Assembly: GCF_003148465.1 (NCBI RefSeq)
Contig: NZ_QGGI01000004.1
Span: 1-64,000 of the forward strand
Direction of reading: 5' to 3'
From: Oceanotoga teriensis
GTDB lineage: Bacteria; Thermotogota; Thermotogae; Petrotogales; Petrotogaceae
Length of the DNA: 64,000 nucleotides
How positions within the stretch are numbered: the stretch's first letter is position 1; each line of letters begins with the position of its first letter. The notes beneath the pieces are model-generated. The model worked only from the letters and a program-made list of their open reading frames with translations. It searched no databases and was not told the DNA's origin. The position numbers and the translations under genes are program-made. This document shows, piece by piece, positions 52,095-63,055 of this stretch.

Positions 52095-52352
52095 TCAATC
52101 TTCAAAAGAATTAATTAAATCAGTTAAAGCTGAAATAGCTTCATTTTCATCTGCTCCATTAGCGATTAATTTTATTTCAGTTCCTTGAGTTACACCTAAA
52201 GATAAAACTGAAAGAATTGATTTTGCATTTATAGATTTTCCATTAGCCTCTAATTTGATATCACAATTAAAAGAAGCTGCCTTTTGTGAGAATAATGCTG
52301 CTGGTCTTGCATGTAATCCTGTCTTGTTTTTAATTTTTAAAGTTTTTTCCAT
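52095..52352 (-). CDS. ptsH: HPr phosphocarrier protein
   Basis: 85 residues. His15 in TGLHARPAA accepts phosphate from enzyme I. The regulatory Ser46-type site lies in INAKSILSVLSLG, so HPr kinase control is possible. Its start overlaps the end of the EIIBA gene by 23 nt, and its GGAGGAG lies inside that gene. Confidence 0.96.
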   Translation of the reverse strand: MEKTLKIKNKTGLHARPAALFSQKAASFNCDIKLEANGKSINAKSILSVLSLGVTQGTEIKLIANGADENEAISALTDLINSFED

Positions 52353-53091
52353 TTAAAAACTCCTCCTTAAATTTAATTTTTATGACTAAATCATTTTTAT
52401 TAACAATCAATTTTTCAGTATAATCCATATCCTCAATACACTCAGTATCTGTTATTAAAACCATAGTTACTGGAGAAATACCCTTAGATTTAAAAAAATT
52501 TAAATCGAGTTTAGCCATTAGATCTCCTTCTTTTATAACATCATTTTCTGAAATATAAAGATCTAAGCCTTCTCCTTTTAAATGTACTGTATTTATGCCA
52601 ATATGAACCAAAATGTCTTTTCCGAAATCAGTTTCTATTACAATAGCATGCTTTGAATCAAATATACTCTTAACTCTTCCATTTACAGGAGAATATACAT
52701 TATTTGAATCTGGAAATATTGCAAATCCATCACCGGCAAGTTTCCTTGAAAAAACATCATCATCTACATCGCAAATATTAATCAATCTACCTCTGCAAGG
52801 TGATTTTAATGAAAGAATTTCATTCAAGTTATCTTTTATGATACTTTTATTTTCATTTGTTATTAATATTTCATCTTTTATTATCTTTGAATTTATACCA
52901 AAAACTATTTGAACACCATCATTTTTAAAAAATACTTCTTTTGCACCATTTTTTAAAAGAGTTTCTCTATTTACAATATCATTATTCAATAGTTTGACTC
53001 TAAGTCTTGTATAACATGAATCTAAATCAAGAATATTAGATTTTCCACCTAAAGAAGATATTATTTTTTGTATATTTTCTGAAAATAACAT
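52330..53091 (-). CDS. PTS EIIB-EIIA fusion of the glucose family, without EIIC
   Basis: 253 residues. N-terminal EIIB (1-75) with the phospho-Cys in SCYTRLRV; C-terminal EIIA (about 95-250) with DILVHIGINTVHL (phospho-His). The membrane EIIC domain is absent, so it probably serves separate EIIC proteins, such as the EIIC at 63056, and acts as a Crr-like regulator. The ATG at 53091 is used; a GTG two codons upstream lies inside the AGGGGGAG site. Expression is gated by the RAT at 53158-53186. Confidence 0.85.
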   Translation of the reverse strand: MLFSENIQKIISSLGGKSNILDLDSCYTRLRVKLLNNDIVNRETLLKNGAKEVFFKNDGVQIVFGINSKIIKDEILITNENKSIIKDNLNEILSLKSPCRGRLINICDVDDDVFSRKLAGDGFAIFPDSNNVYSPVNGRVKSIFDSKHAIVIETDFGKDILVHIGINTVHLKGEGLDLYISENDVIKEGDLMAKLDLNFFKSKGISPVTMVLITDTECIEDMDYTEKLIVNKNDLVIKIKFKEEFLNGKNFKN

Positions 53092-53104
53092 AATCACTCC
53101 CCCT

Positions 53105-53186
53105 AAATAAAAAATCAGGCATCAACCAAATAAAACACTAATAAGTGCTTTTATTTAGCTGGTGCCTGATCTCATCAGTAACACGC
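53105..53186 (-). promoter_or_regulatory. RAT antiterminator / terminator 1 (pts operon)
   Basis: The RAT-like segment 53186-53158 reads GCGTGTTACTGATGAGATCA followed by GGCACCAGC. It overlaps the left arm of terminator 53114-53170 (ATCAGGC...GCCTGAT, then six T). Binding of the upstream-encoded antiterminator would let transcription reach EIIBA-ptsHI. Confidence 0.85.
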
Positions 53187-53198
53187 AAAATATTTATA

Positions 53199-54026
53199 TT
53201 ATAAATTTTTTAGTTTATATACATGAACAGCTATAAAACCTAATTCATCATCGGATAAACTTATGTTTAACTCTTCAAATATTATATTGTTTATTTCTTT
53301 TGATATTTCATACTCTTCACTCATTTTATTTAAAATATCTTTGAGCAGAGGATTAGAAATATTTTTTTTATCATTATTTCTTTTTATGCAATCTTTTATA
53401 TGGTCTATAAATCTTTTGAAATCAAAAGGATGGTTCAAAACATCTATATTTTTATTGGATAAGAGTTTTTCAATCTTATTAACTATTTGATTTAGTTTTA
53501 TCAAATCTTTTTTTGATTTAGATTCTTTGGCAGAATTCAAATGCAAAGCTATAAAACCTGCTTCATCATCTGGAATATTTATACCTGTTTCTCTTTTCAA
53601 AATATTCAAACATTCTTTTGCTATCTCAAACTCAATTGGAAATAAAAATTTTGTTTCTTCTAAAAAAGGATTTCTTAATGATATGCCTTCTTTAAGTCTT
53701 CTAATTGCAAAGTTTATATGATCTATCATTCCGAGATGAGTGTCAACTTTAAATTTCATATCGAGTTTTTTTGACGCCAAGTTAAGTATTTTTTCTGTTA
53801 TTAAAGCAATTTTTGGATCTATATCAGATAAAATATCTTTGTTTTTAATCAAATCAGATTTCTCAGTAGATATAAATATATGCTCAACAGTATCGACGTT
53901 TTTTACATAAGAACCTTTTTGTCTTGCAAAACCTATACCTTTACCTATCAAAATAAAATCTTCATCATTTTTTTCAACAAGTACAACATTATTGTTGAAT
54001 ACTTTTTTTATTTTATATTCGTTCAC
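53199..54026 (-). CDS. BglG/LicT/GlcT-family transcriptional antiterminator (1)
   Basis: 275 residues. N-terminal RNA-binding CAT domain (1-58: FNNNVVLVEK, GKGIGFARQKG) and two PRDs with the four regulatory histidines His103, His162, His209 and His268 (IDHINFAI, IALHLNSA, FIDHIKD, IAVHVYKL). Phosphorylation by PTS proteins sets RNA binding. Its own mRNA continues into the RAT at 53186 and the pts operon, the GlcT-like layout. GTG start behind GAGGGTG. Confidence 0.93.
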   Translation of the reverse strand: MNEYKIKKVFNNNVVLVEKNDEDFILIGKGIGFARQKGSYVKNVDTVEHIFISTEKSDLIKNKDILSDIDPKIALITEKILNLASKKLDMKFKVDTHLGMIDHINFAIRRLKEGISLRNPFLEETKFLFPIEFEIAKECLNILKRETGINIPDDEAGFIALHLNSAKESKSKKDLIKLNQIVNKIEKLLSNKNIDVLNHPFDFKRFIDHIKDCIKRNNDKKNISNPLLKDILNKMSEEYEISKEINNIIFEELNISLSDDELGFIAVHVYKLKNL

Positions 54027-54057
54027 ATTATCACCCTCAGTGAACTATTCGAGTTCA

Positions 54058-54087
54058 ATTATATTATCATTTGATACAACATGTCAA
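54058..54087 (-). promoter_or_regulatory. Consensus promoter of the antiterminator/pts operon
   Basis: Minus strand TTGACA (54087-54082), 18-nt spacer, TATAAT (54063-54058). The predicted leader contains GAACT-N5-AGTTC, a small inverted repeat just before the ribosome-binding site. Confidence 0.8.
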
Positions 54088-54245
54088 ATCTGAATATCTC
54101 TGAATAGTCCTTAATATATCTTAATAGAAGTTATTAAATAGGTTTATTTATAAAAATTAGACCTCTATATAGTATACAACAAAAAAGTATATAAAATTTA
54201 ACATTAAATTAAAAAATAGATGTTATTATATATGCAAATGATTCT

Positions 54246-54268
54246 TAAATGCAAATTATTTGCATTTA
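54246..54268 (+). promoter_or_regulatory. Zur/Fur-type operator
   Basis: A perfect palindrome TAAATGCAAAT-T-ATTTGCATTTA, 18 nt before the znuA start, with a further partial copy of ATGCAAATGATT upstream. Fur-family boxes have this AT-rich dyad, and a Fur-family gene lies in the same operon. Confidence 0.75.
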
Positions 54269-54285
54269 AATTTTAGGAGGTTAAA

Positions 54286-55185
54286 ATGAAAAAATTTATA
54301 TTATCAATTTTATTATTTGTATTTATATTTAGTTCTGGATATGCGGTAAAAATATCAGTATCTATGAATCCTTATTATCTGTTGTTAAAAGATATAGTTG
54401 CTGAAGAGGATACTGTAAATCTTATAATTCCTGTTGGAAAAAGTCCGCATACATATTCTTTAAGTCCAAATGATTTAAAAAATATATATGATTCAGATGT
54501 TGTATTTTATAATGGCCTTGGTGCTGAAGTTTTTATAGACAAACTTTTGGACAATTTAAAAAATAAAGGTATAGAAACTATTGAATTTGGGAAAAAAATA
54601 CCACATTATCTTTTAATAAATTCATCCAAAGCATCACATGATCATGATGAAGAAGATGAACATGAACACCATCATCACGGAGTTAACCCTCATGTTTGGC
54701 TTGATACTTTGATAATAAGAGATTATGTTTTACCACAAATAGTTGAAACATTATCAGAAATTAATCCAGATAATGAAGAAATATATGAAGAAAATGCTAG
54801 AAATTTTGTAGAGAAATTTGATAAAATGGATAAAGAGTTTATTTATAAAATGAAAAATACTGAAAGTTCGATAATGGTTTTTCATAATGCTTATCCATAT
54901 TTTACAAAAAGATATAACATAAAAACAGGCGGAGTCATACAAACATCACCAGGTATAGATCCATCATTATCTCAAATGAAAGATACGATAAAACAAGCAA
55001 AAGAAAATAATGTAAAAGTGATATTCATAGAGCCTCAACTAAGTGATGTTGCAGCAAAAAAAATAGCTGCCATGCTTGGAATTGATATTGGTATTTTAGA
55101 TCCATTAGGAAATACTTCTTATAATAGTATAATGGATTTATATGAATATAATTTTGATGCCATATATAAATTCTTAAATAAATAA
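54286..55185 (+). CDS. znuA: Zinc ABC transporter, substrate-binding protein
   Basis: 299 residues with signal peptide (1-20). Cluster A-I metal binder: ligands in SPHTYSLSP, the His/Asp/Glu-rich loop (HDHDEEDEHEHHHHG, about 117-131) typical of zinc members, NPHVWLD and VFHNAYPY. Binds Zn2+ and delivers it to ZnuBC. First gene of the operon, under the palindrome at 54246. Confidence 0.93.
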   Translation: MKKFILSILLFVFIFSSGYAVKISVSMNPYYLLLKDIVAEEDTVNLIIPVGKSPHTYSLSPNDLKNIYDSDVVFYNGLGAEVFIDKLLDNLKNKGIETIEFGKKIPHYLLINSSKASHDHDEEDEHEHHHHGVNPHVWLDTLIIRDYVLPQIVETLSEINPDNEEIYEENARNFVEKFDKMDKEFIYKMKNTESSIMVFHNAYPYFTKRYNIKTGGVIQTSPGIDPSLSQMKDTIKQAKENNVKVIFIEPQLSDVAAKKIAAMLGIDIGILDPLGNTSYNSIMDLYEYNFDAIYKFLNK

Positions 55186-55216
55186 TAGGATATTTTAGTA
55201 ATTTGGAATGGATTTT

Positions 55217-55242
55217 GGGGCCTTTTTTTTAAGCCCCCTTTT
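55217..55242 (+). terminator. Weak hairpin between znuA and the fur-family gene
   Basis: GGGGC / GCCCC, 5 bp, with a T-rich loop and following T tract. May partly end transcription after znuA. Confidence 0.5.
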
Positions 55243-55268
55243 TCTCATTTAAAAAAGAAGGTGATTCT

Positions 55269-55634
55269 ATGAAGCTAACAAAAGCGAGAAGAGATATTTT
55301 AGAAATATTTAAAAATTCAAATTATCCATTGAGTGCTGAACAATTATTTGAACTATTGAAAAAAGAATATGATTTATCAACGATATACAGAAATTTAAAT
55401 TTTTTTGAAAAAAATAGTGCATTGAAATCTATAGTTTTTTCTGATAAAGTAAAGTATTTTTATTCTGGAGAAGGACATTTTCATTTTATATATTGTGTAA
55501 AATGTAAAAAATTTGAAAAATTTGATTTATGTTATGAAGATAAGATTTCTCAATATATTAAAGAAAATTTAAAATTTGAGATATTAAATCATACGCTTTA
55601 TTTTGAAGGAATATGTCAAGATTGTAGAAATTGA
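55269..55634 (+). CDS. zur: Fur-family metalloregulator, probable Zur
   Basis: 121 residues. Winged helix with LSAEQLFELL and DLSTIYRNLNFFE, metal site GHFHFIYC, and two Cys pairs CVKC and CQDC for structural zinc. Its place inside the znu operon indicates zinc sensing rather than iron or peroxide. It would bind the palindrome upstream of znuA and so repress itself too. Confidence 0.87.
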   Translation: MKLTKARRDILEIFKNSNYPLSAEQLFELLKKEYDLSTIYRNLNFFEKNSALKSIVFSDKVKYFYSGEGHFHFIYCVKCKKFEKFDLCYEDKISQYIKENLKFEILNHTLYFEGICQDCRN

Positions 55635-55648
55635 TAGGAGAATTATAC

Positions 55649-56392
55649 ATGAAAGATATTATGATAAATGTGAATAATCTTAACTATAAAGTTGAAAACA
55701 CAGAAATATTAAAAGACATTAATTTTAATATATATAAAGGTGATTTTGTAGGGATTATAGGACCAAATGGAGCTGGTAAATCAACTCTTATAAAAATATT
55801 ATTGAATGAAATAGAAGATTATGAGGGAGATATAAAAATATCTGGAAAAATAGGTTATGTTGCCCAACATGATGAATTTGAAAGGGATTTTCCAATAAAG
55901 GCATACGAAATTGTATTGTTGGGAATGTATAAAAAAAGAGGTATTTTTAAAAGGTATAAAAAAGAAGATTATGAAAAAGTAAAAAAACTTATGAAAATAC
56001 TTGAAATAGACTATTTATATGATAGAAAAGTTGGCAAATTATCTGGAGGAGAATATCAAAGACTTGCACTTGCACGTGCTTTAGCTTCCGAACCAAGTAT
56101 CCTCATATTAGATGAACCTGAAGCAGGTGTGGATAAACAAGGACAAAATTTGTTTTATTCATTATTAAAAAAATTAAATAATGAAAAAAATATAACCATA
56201 ATAATGGTAAGTCATGATTTGTCTATGGTTTTTAAAGAAACAACTAAAATAATGTGCTTAAACAAAAATTTACATTGTCATAAAGATACAAAAGAAATGA
56301 CAGCTGAGGAATTGAAAAAAATATATTCAGAAGATCTTGAATTACTTGTACATGTTGATGAATCAGTTAAGGTGGTAGATAGAAATGATTGA
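55649..56392 (+). CDS. znuC: Zinc ABC transporter, ATP-binding protein
   Basis: 248 residues. Walker A GPNGAGKST, LSGGEYQR signature, ILDEPEAG Walker B and switch His in VSHDLSM. Energises uptake by ZnuB. The ATG at 55649 has TAGGAG at 8 nt; a TTG at 55631 overlapping the zur stop is a less likely start. Overlaps znuB by 8 nt. Confidence 0.92.
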   Translation: MKDIMINVNNLNYKVENTEILKDINFNIYKGDFVGIIGPNGAGKSTLIKILLNEIEDYEGDIKISGKIGYVAQHDEFERDFPIKAYEIVLLGMYKKRGIFKRYKKEDYEKVKKLMKILEIDYLYDRKVGKLSGGEYQRLALARALASEPSILILDEPEAGVDKQGQNLFYSLLKKLNNEKNITIIMVSHDLSMVFKETTKIMCLNKNLHCHKDTKEMTAEELKKIYSEDLELLVHVDESVKVVDRND

Positions 56393-57197
56393 GATATTTC
56401 AATATGATTTTATAATCTATTCTCTTTTAACTGGTATACTTTCTGGAATAAGTTGTGCATTATTATCAAATCTTATAGTTTTGAAAAAGATGGAATTCAT
56501 TGGAGATGGAGCTGCTCACGCTTCATTTGGTGGAATTGCTTTTGCAATTTTGATGGGATGGAATTTAAATATTGTTGGTATAATTACCGCTTCTATATTT
56601 GCCTCTATTATTTATTTAATAAGCAAAAAACAAAAAATACATGAAAATTCTATTATAGGAATGCTTTTATCATTATCTATGGCTTTAGGAGTAATATTTT
56701 TGTACATCAAACCTGGTTATACACCAGAAATTTCAAGTTATTTATTTGGGGATATACTCATGGTGAATAAACAAGATGTTATATTACTCAGTACAATACT
56801 TATGATAATTATTTTTTCAATCATACTTTTTAATAAAGAAATAAAATATTTTACATTTAATCAAAGAATGGCTAAAATATATGGAGTTCCAGTCAGTATT
56901 ATAAATTTTATATTTTTATTGACAGTGTCCATAGTAGTTGTGACATCTGTTAAAATAGTTGGAATAATACTTGTAACATCATTATTGATAACGCCTGGTG
57001 TAATATCAAAAATGTGGGCTAAAACATTAAATCAAATGTTCATTATATCCTCATTTATAGGATTTTTCAGTTCTTCATTGGGAATAATAATATCTTATTA
57101 TTTAAATATACCATCTGGGCCTTCAATAGTTGTAACTCTTTTTACGATGTTTATATTTTCATATATTTTAAATTATTCAAAAAAATTATTCTCATAA
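56385..57197 (+). CDS. znuB: Zinc ABC transporter, permease
   Basis: 270 residues, about eight membrane helices. FIGDGAAHASFGGIAFA near the N-terminus and VGIILVTSLLITPG are the ABC-3 permease hallmarks. Last gene of znuA-zur-znuC-znuB. Confidence 0.92.
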   Translation: MIEIFQYDFIIYSLLTGILSGISCALLSNLIVLKKMEFIGDGAAHASFGGIAFAILMGWNLNIVGIITASIFASIIYLISKKQKIHENSIIGMLLSLSMALGVIFLYIKPGYTPEISSYLFGDILMVNKQDVILLSTILMIIIFSIILFNKEIKYFTFNQRMAKIYGVPVSIINFIFLLTVSIVVVTSVKIVGIILVTSLLITPGVISKMWAKTLNQMFIISSFIGFFSSSLGIIISYYLNIPSGPSIVVTLFTMFIFSYILNYSKKLFS

Positions 57198-57232
57198 AAC
57201 AATCTCATACATTTGTATGAGATTGTTTTTTT
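57196..57232 (+). terminator. Terminator of the znu operon
   Basis: A 15-bp perfect stem AAAACAATCTCATAC and complement, followed by a T run. Confidence 0.85.
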
Positions 57233-57315
57233 AAGATAAGTACAATATATTCAAGAAAATTGTATTTAACAAAACTTAATAGTTTTAAATTACTTGTAAT
57301 TAATTATAATCGATT

Positions 57316-57344
57316 TTGACTTAATTTTATATCTTTGTTATTAT
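57316..57344 (+). promoter_or_regulatory. Promoter of the second antiterminator gene
   Basis: TTGACT (57316-57321), 17-nt spacer, TATTAT (57339-57344). Predicted start about 57351, just before RAT 2. Confidence 0.75.
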
Positions 57345-57361
57345 TAACATAATACTATAGG

Positions 57362-57433
57362 GCGTGTAACTGTTTGGCAGGCATAAACCTATATAAGGGA
57401 ATCATAAGAGAGTTCCTTTATATAGGTTTTTTT
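57362..57433 (+). promoter_or_regulatory. RAT antiterminator / terminator 2
   Basis: GCGTGTAACTGTTTGGCAGG followed by CATAAACC (57362-57389), overlapping the left arm of a terminator (57385-57433, AAACCTATATAA pairing with TTATATAGGTTT, then T run). Lies before the antiterminator gene itself, giving autoregulation. Confidence 0.85.
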
Positions 57434-57455
57434 CTATTATAAGGGGGGGCTTTAA

Positions 57456-58304
57456 ATGAATCATGGATTTTTTAAAGTAATAAAAGTTGTTAATAATAAT
57501 GTCATATTAGCCCTTGAAATGGCTACTAATAAAGAAGTGATGGCTATTGGTAAAGGTGTTGGCTTTGGAAAAAAAACTGGTGAAGAACATTATTATAAAC
57601 CCGGAATAATAGAAAAAACTTATATTTCAAGAAACGATGAAATAGGTAATGAGTTTTATAAATTATTAAATCAAATTGATATGGAAATAATAGGCTTATC
57701 AGAAGAAATAATATTCCATGCTGAAAAAAAGCTTGGGAAATTAAATTCCCATATTCATATTGCTTTGACAGATCATATAAGTTTTGCACTTGAGAGAATA
57801 AAAGAAGGATTGATTATAGAAAATCCATTCTTATTTGAAATAAAAACTATGTATGATGATGAATATGAGATTGCAGAAGAAGTGGCGCTTGTAATAAGAA
57901 AGAGGTTTAATATTGATATTCCTGATTCTGAAAAAGGATATATAGCTTTACACTTGAATTCCGCAAGACAATCAAAAGATATAAAAGAAACTCTAAAAGA
58001 TACAAAAGTAATAAAAGGAATAATTGAAATTTTAAATGAAGAACTTAATATGAAAATACAAGAAGATAAATTAAGTTATTCAAGACTTTTAACTCATTTA
58101 AAGTATGTAATAAATATTTCTACTGAAAATAATGAATTACAAAATCCTTTACTCTCAGATATAAAAAAAGAATTTAAAAATTCATTTAAAATAGCCAAAA
58201 AAGTAGCTGATTATTTGAAGAAGAAATTAAATGTGGTTTTGAATGAAAATGAACTTGGATATCTTGCTTTACATTTAGAAAGAATTAAGAAATTCAAAAA
58301 TTAA
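57456..58304 (+). CDS. licT: BglG/LicT-family transcriptional antiterminator (2)
   Basis: 282 residues. CAT RNA-binding domain (VNNNVILALE, GKGVGFGKKTGE), PRD1 with His107 and His166, PRD2 with His214 and His273. Controls the adjacent bglA and PTS genes through RATs 3 and 4 and itself through RAT 2. Closely similar to the antiterminator at 62081, less so to that at 53199. GGGGGG ribosome-binding site. Confidence 0.94.
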   Translation: MNHGFFKVIKVVNNNVILALEMATNKEVMAIGKGVGFGKKTGEEHYYKPGIIEKTYISRNDEIGNEFYKLLNQIDMEIIGLSEEIIFHAEKKLGKLNSHIHIALTDHISFALERIKEGLIIENPFLFEIKTMYDDEYEIAEEVALVIRKRFNIDIPDSEKGYIALHLNSARQSKDIKETLKDTKVIKGIIEILNEELNMKIQEDKLSYSRLLTHLKYVINISTENNELQNPLLSDIKKEFKNSFKIAKKVADYLKKKLNVVLNENELGYLALHLERIKKFKN

Positions 58305-58307
58305 TAT

Positions 58308-58379
58308 GCGTGTAACTGAATAAAATCAGGCATGAGCTTAACAAAACAATTTATTTTGTTTATGTTAAGCTCATTTTTA
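58308..58379 (+). promoter_or_regulatory. RAT antiterminator / terminator 3 (phospho-beta-glucosidase)
   Basis: TGTAACTGAATAAAATCAGG core (RAT 58308-58337), overlapping terminator arms ATGAGCTTAACA / TGTTAAGCTCAT (58332-58374) with a T run. Confidence 0.87.
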
Positions 58380-58403
58380 TTTAAATCTTAAAAGGAGGAA
58401 TAA

Positions 58404-59816
<1,413 letters not shown>

Positions 59817-59827
59817 AATTTAATATT

Positions 59828-61823
<1,996 letters not shown>

Positions 61824-61825
61824 AA

Positions 61826-61869
61826 AATAGGAACTCAGAATAATATTTATTTTGAGTTCCTATTTTTTA
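61826..61869 (+). terminator. Terminator after bglP
   Basis: A 13-bp stem AAATAGGAACTCA / TGAGTTCCTATTT followed by a T run. Confidence 0.82.
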
Positions 61870-61941
61870 AGAATATTCGTATTAATAAAACTTATTCAAT
61901 GAATTTTTGCTATAATTACATTTAATTAACAATAACTCGCT

Positions 61942-61970
61942 TTGATTAAAAAATTCATTTATGATACTAT
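61942..61970 (+). promoter_or_regulatory. Promoter of the third antiterminator gene
   Basis: TTGATT (61942-61947), 17-nt spacer, TACTAT (61965-61970). Predicted start about 61977, just before RAT 5. Confidence 0.65.
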
Positions 61971-61982
61971 AAATTTAAATTG

Positions 61983-62058
61983 GCGTGTAACTGAGTAATA
62001 TCAGGCATAAACCTATATAAAGGAATTAATATCGAAAAATTCCCTTATATAGGTTTTT
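61983..62058 (+). promoter_or_regulatory. RAT antiterminator / terminator 5
   Basis: GCGTGTAACTGAGTAATATC then AGGCATAAACC (61983-62013), overlapping terminator 62009-62058 (AAACCTATATAA / TTATATAGGTTT arms, T run). The terminator half is nearly the same as in RAT 2. Confidence 0.85.
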
Positions 62059-62080
62059 CTAATTGTTGGGAGGGCTTTAT

Positions 62081-62935
62081 ATGATAATGTCAGGTGAATT
62101 TGAAATACTTAAAATAATAAATAATAATGTCGTTTTAGCCCGTGAAATAAATTATAATAGAGAAATGATAGTAATAGGAAAAGGTGTCGGATTTAAAAAG
62201 AAGATTGGTAAAGTATATAAATTAGATCCTGGGGTTATAGAAAAATCATATATATCAAAAGATGATGAAATAAAATCAAATTTCTTTAAACTTATGGATC
62301 AATTAGACTCAGATGTAATAGGTGTAACTGAGGAAATAATAGCTTTAGGTGAAAAAAGACTTGGCAGATTAAATGCCCATATACATATTGCTTTGACAGA
62401 TCATATAAGTTTTGCTATTGATAGGCTTAAAGAAGGATTGATTATAGAAAATCCATTTTTATTTGAAATAAAGACTATGTATCCTGAAGAATATGAAGTT
62501 GCTCAAGAAGCTGCTGATTTGATAAAAGAAAGATTAAATATGGAAATATCACCATCAGAAAAAGGATTCATAGCCATGCATTTGAACTCTGCAAGACAAG
62601 ACAAAATGATTATGGAAACCTTAAAAGATACAAGAGTAGTTAAAGATGTTATAGAACTTATAAATCAAGAATTAAGCATAAAAATACAAGAAGATGAGAT
62701 GAGCTATTCAAGACTTTTAACACATTTAAAATATGTTATAAGCATCATAAATGATGATAAAAACCTTGAAAATCCGTTACTATCAAATATAAAGAAAGAA
62801 TTTAAAAAATCTTTCAAAATAGCTGAAAAGGTAACACAATATCTTGAAAAAGAATTGAACATAAAGTTGAGTGAACATGAAATTGGGTATCTTGCTTTAC
62901 ATATAGAAAGAATAGATCGTTTAAAAACTGAATAA
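62081..62935 (+). CDS. licT: BglG/LicT-family transcriptional antiterminator (3)
   Basis: 284 residues from the ATG at 62081 (GGGAGGG 6 nt upstream; the frame opens 6 codons earlier at a TTG). CAT domain with INNNVVLARE and GKGVGFKKKIG, PRD1 IALTDHISFAI and IAMHLNSARQ, PRD2 RLLTHLKYVI and LALHIERI. Very similar to the antiterminator at 57456 through both PRDs, a recent duplication. It precedes the EIIC at 63056 and likely controls it through RAT 6. Confidence 0.94.
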   Translation: MIMSGEFEILKIINNNVVLAREINYNREMIVIGKGVGFKKKIGKVYKLDPGVIEKSYISKDDEIKSNFFKLMDQLDSDVIGVTEEIIALGEKRLGRLNAHIHIALTDHISFAIDRLKEGLIIENPFLFEIKTMYPEEYEVAQEAADLIKERLNMEISPSEKGFIAMHLNSARQDKMIMETLKDTRVVKDVIELINQELSIKIQEDEMSYSRLLTHLKYVISIINDDKNLENPLLSNIKKEFKKSFKIAEKVTQYLEKELNIKLSEHEIGYLALHIERIDRLKTE

Positions 62936-62942
62936 AAAATAA

Positions 62943-63022
62943 GCGTGTAACTGAATAAAATCAGGCATGAGCTTAAACAGGGACAATTGATATTGTCATT
63001 ATGTTTTAGTTCATGCCTTTTT
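62943..63022 (+). promoter_or_regulatory. RAT antiterminator / terminator 6 (EIIC gene)
   Basis: The RAT 62943-62972 has the same 30 nt as RATs 3 and 4. It overlaps a longer, imperfect terminator (AGGCATGAGCTTAAACA pairing with TGTTTTAGTTCATGCCT) ending in a T run at 63017-63022. Confidence 0.85.
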
Positions 63023-63055
63023 TATATATAAAAATATAAAGGGGGAAGTATTGCT

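Noticed and set aside
53105-53186. Long inverted repeat read as a plain terminator of the antiterminator gene
   Set aside because: It contains a RAT-type sequence overlapping the left arm and precedes PTS genes, so it is better read as a conditional terminator.
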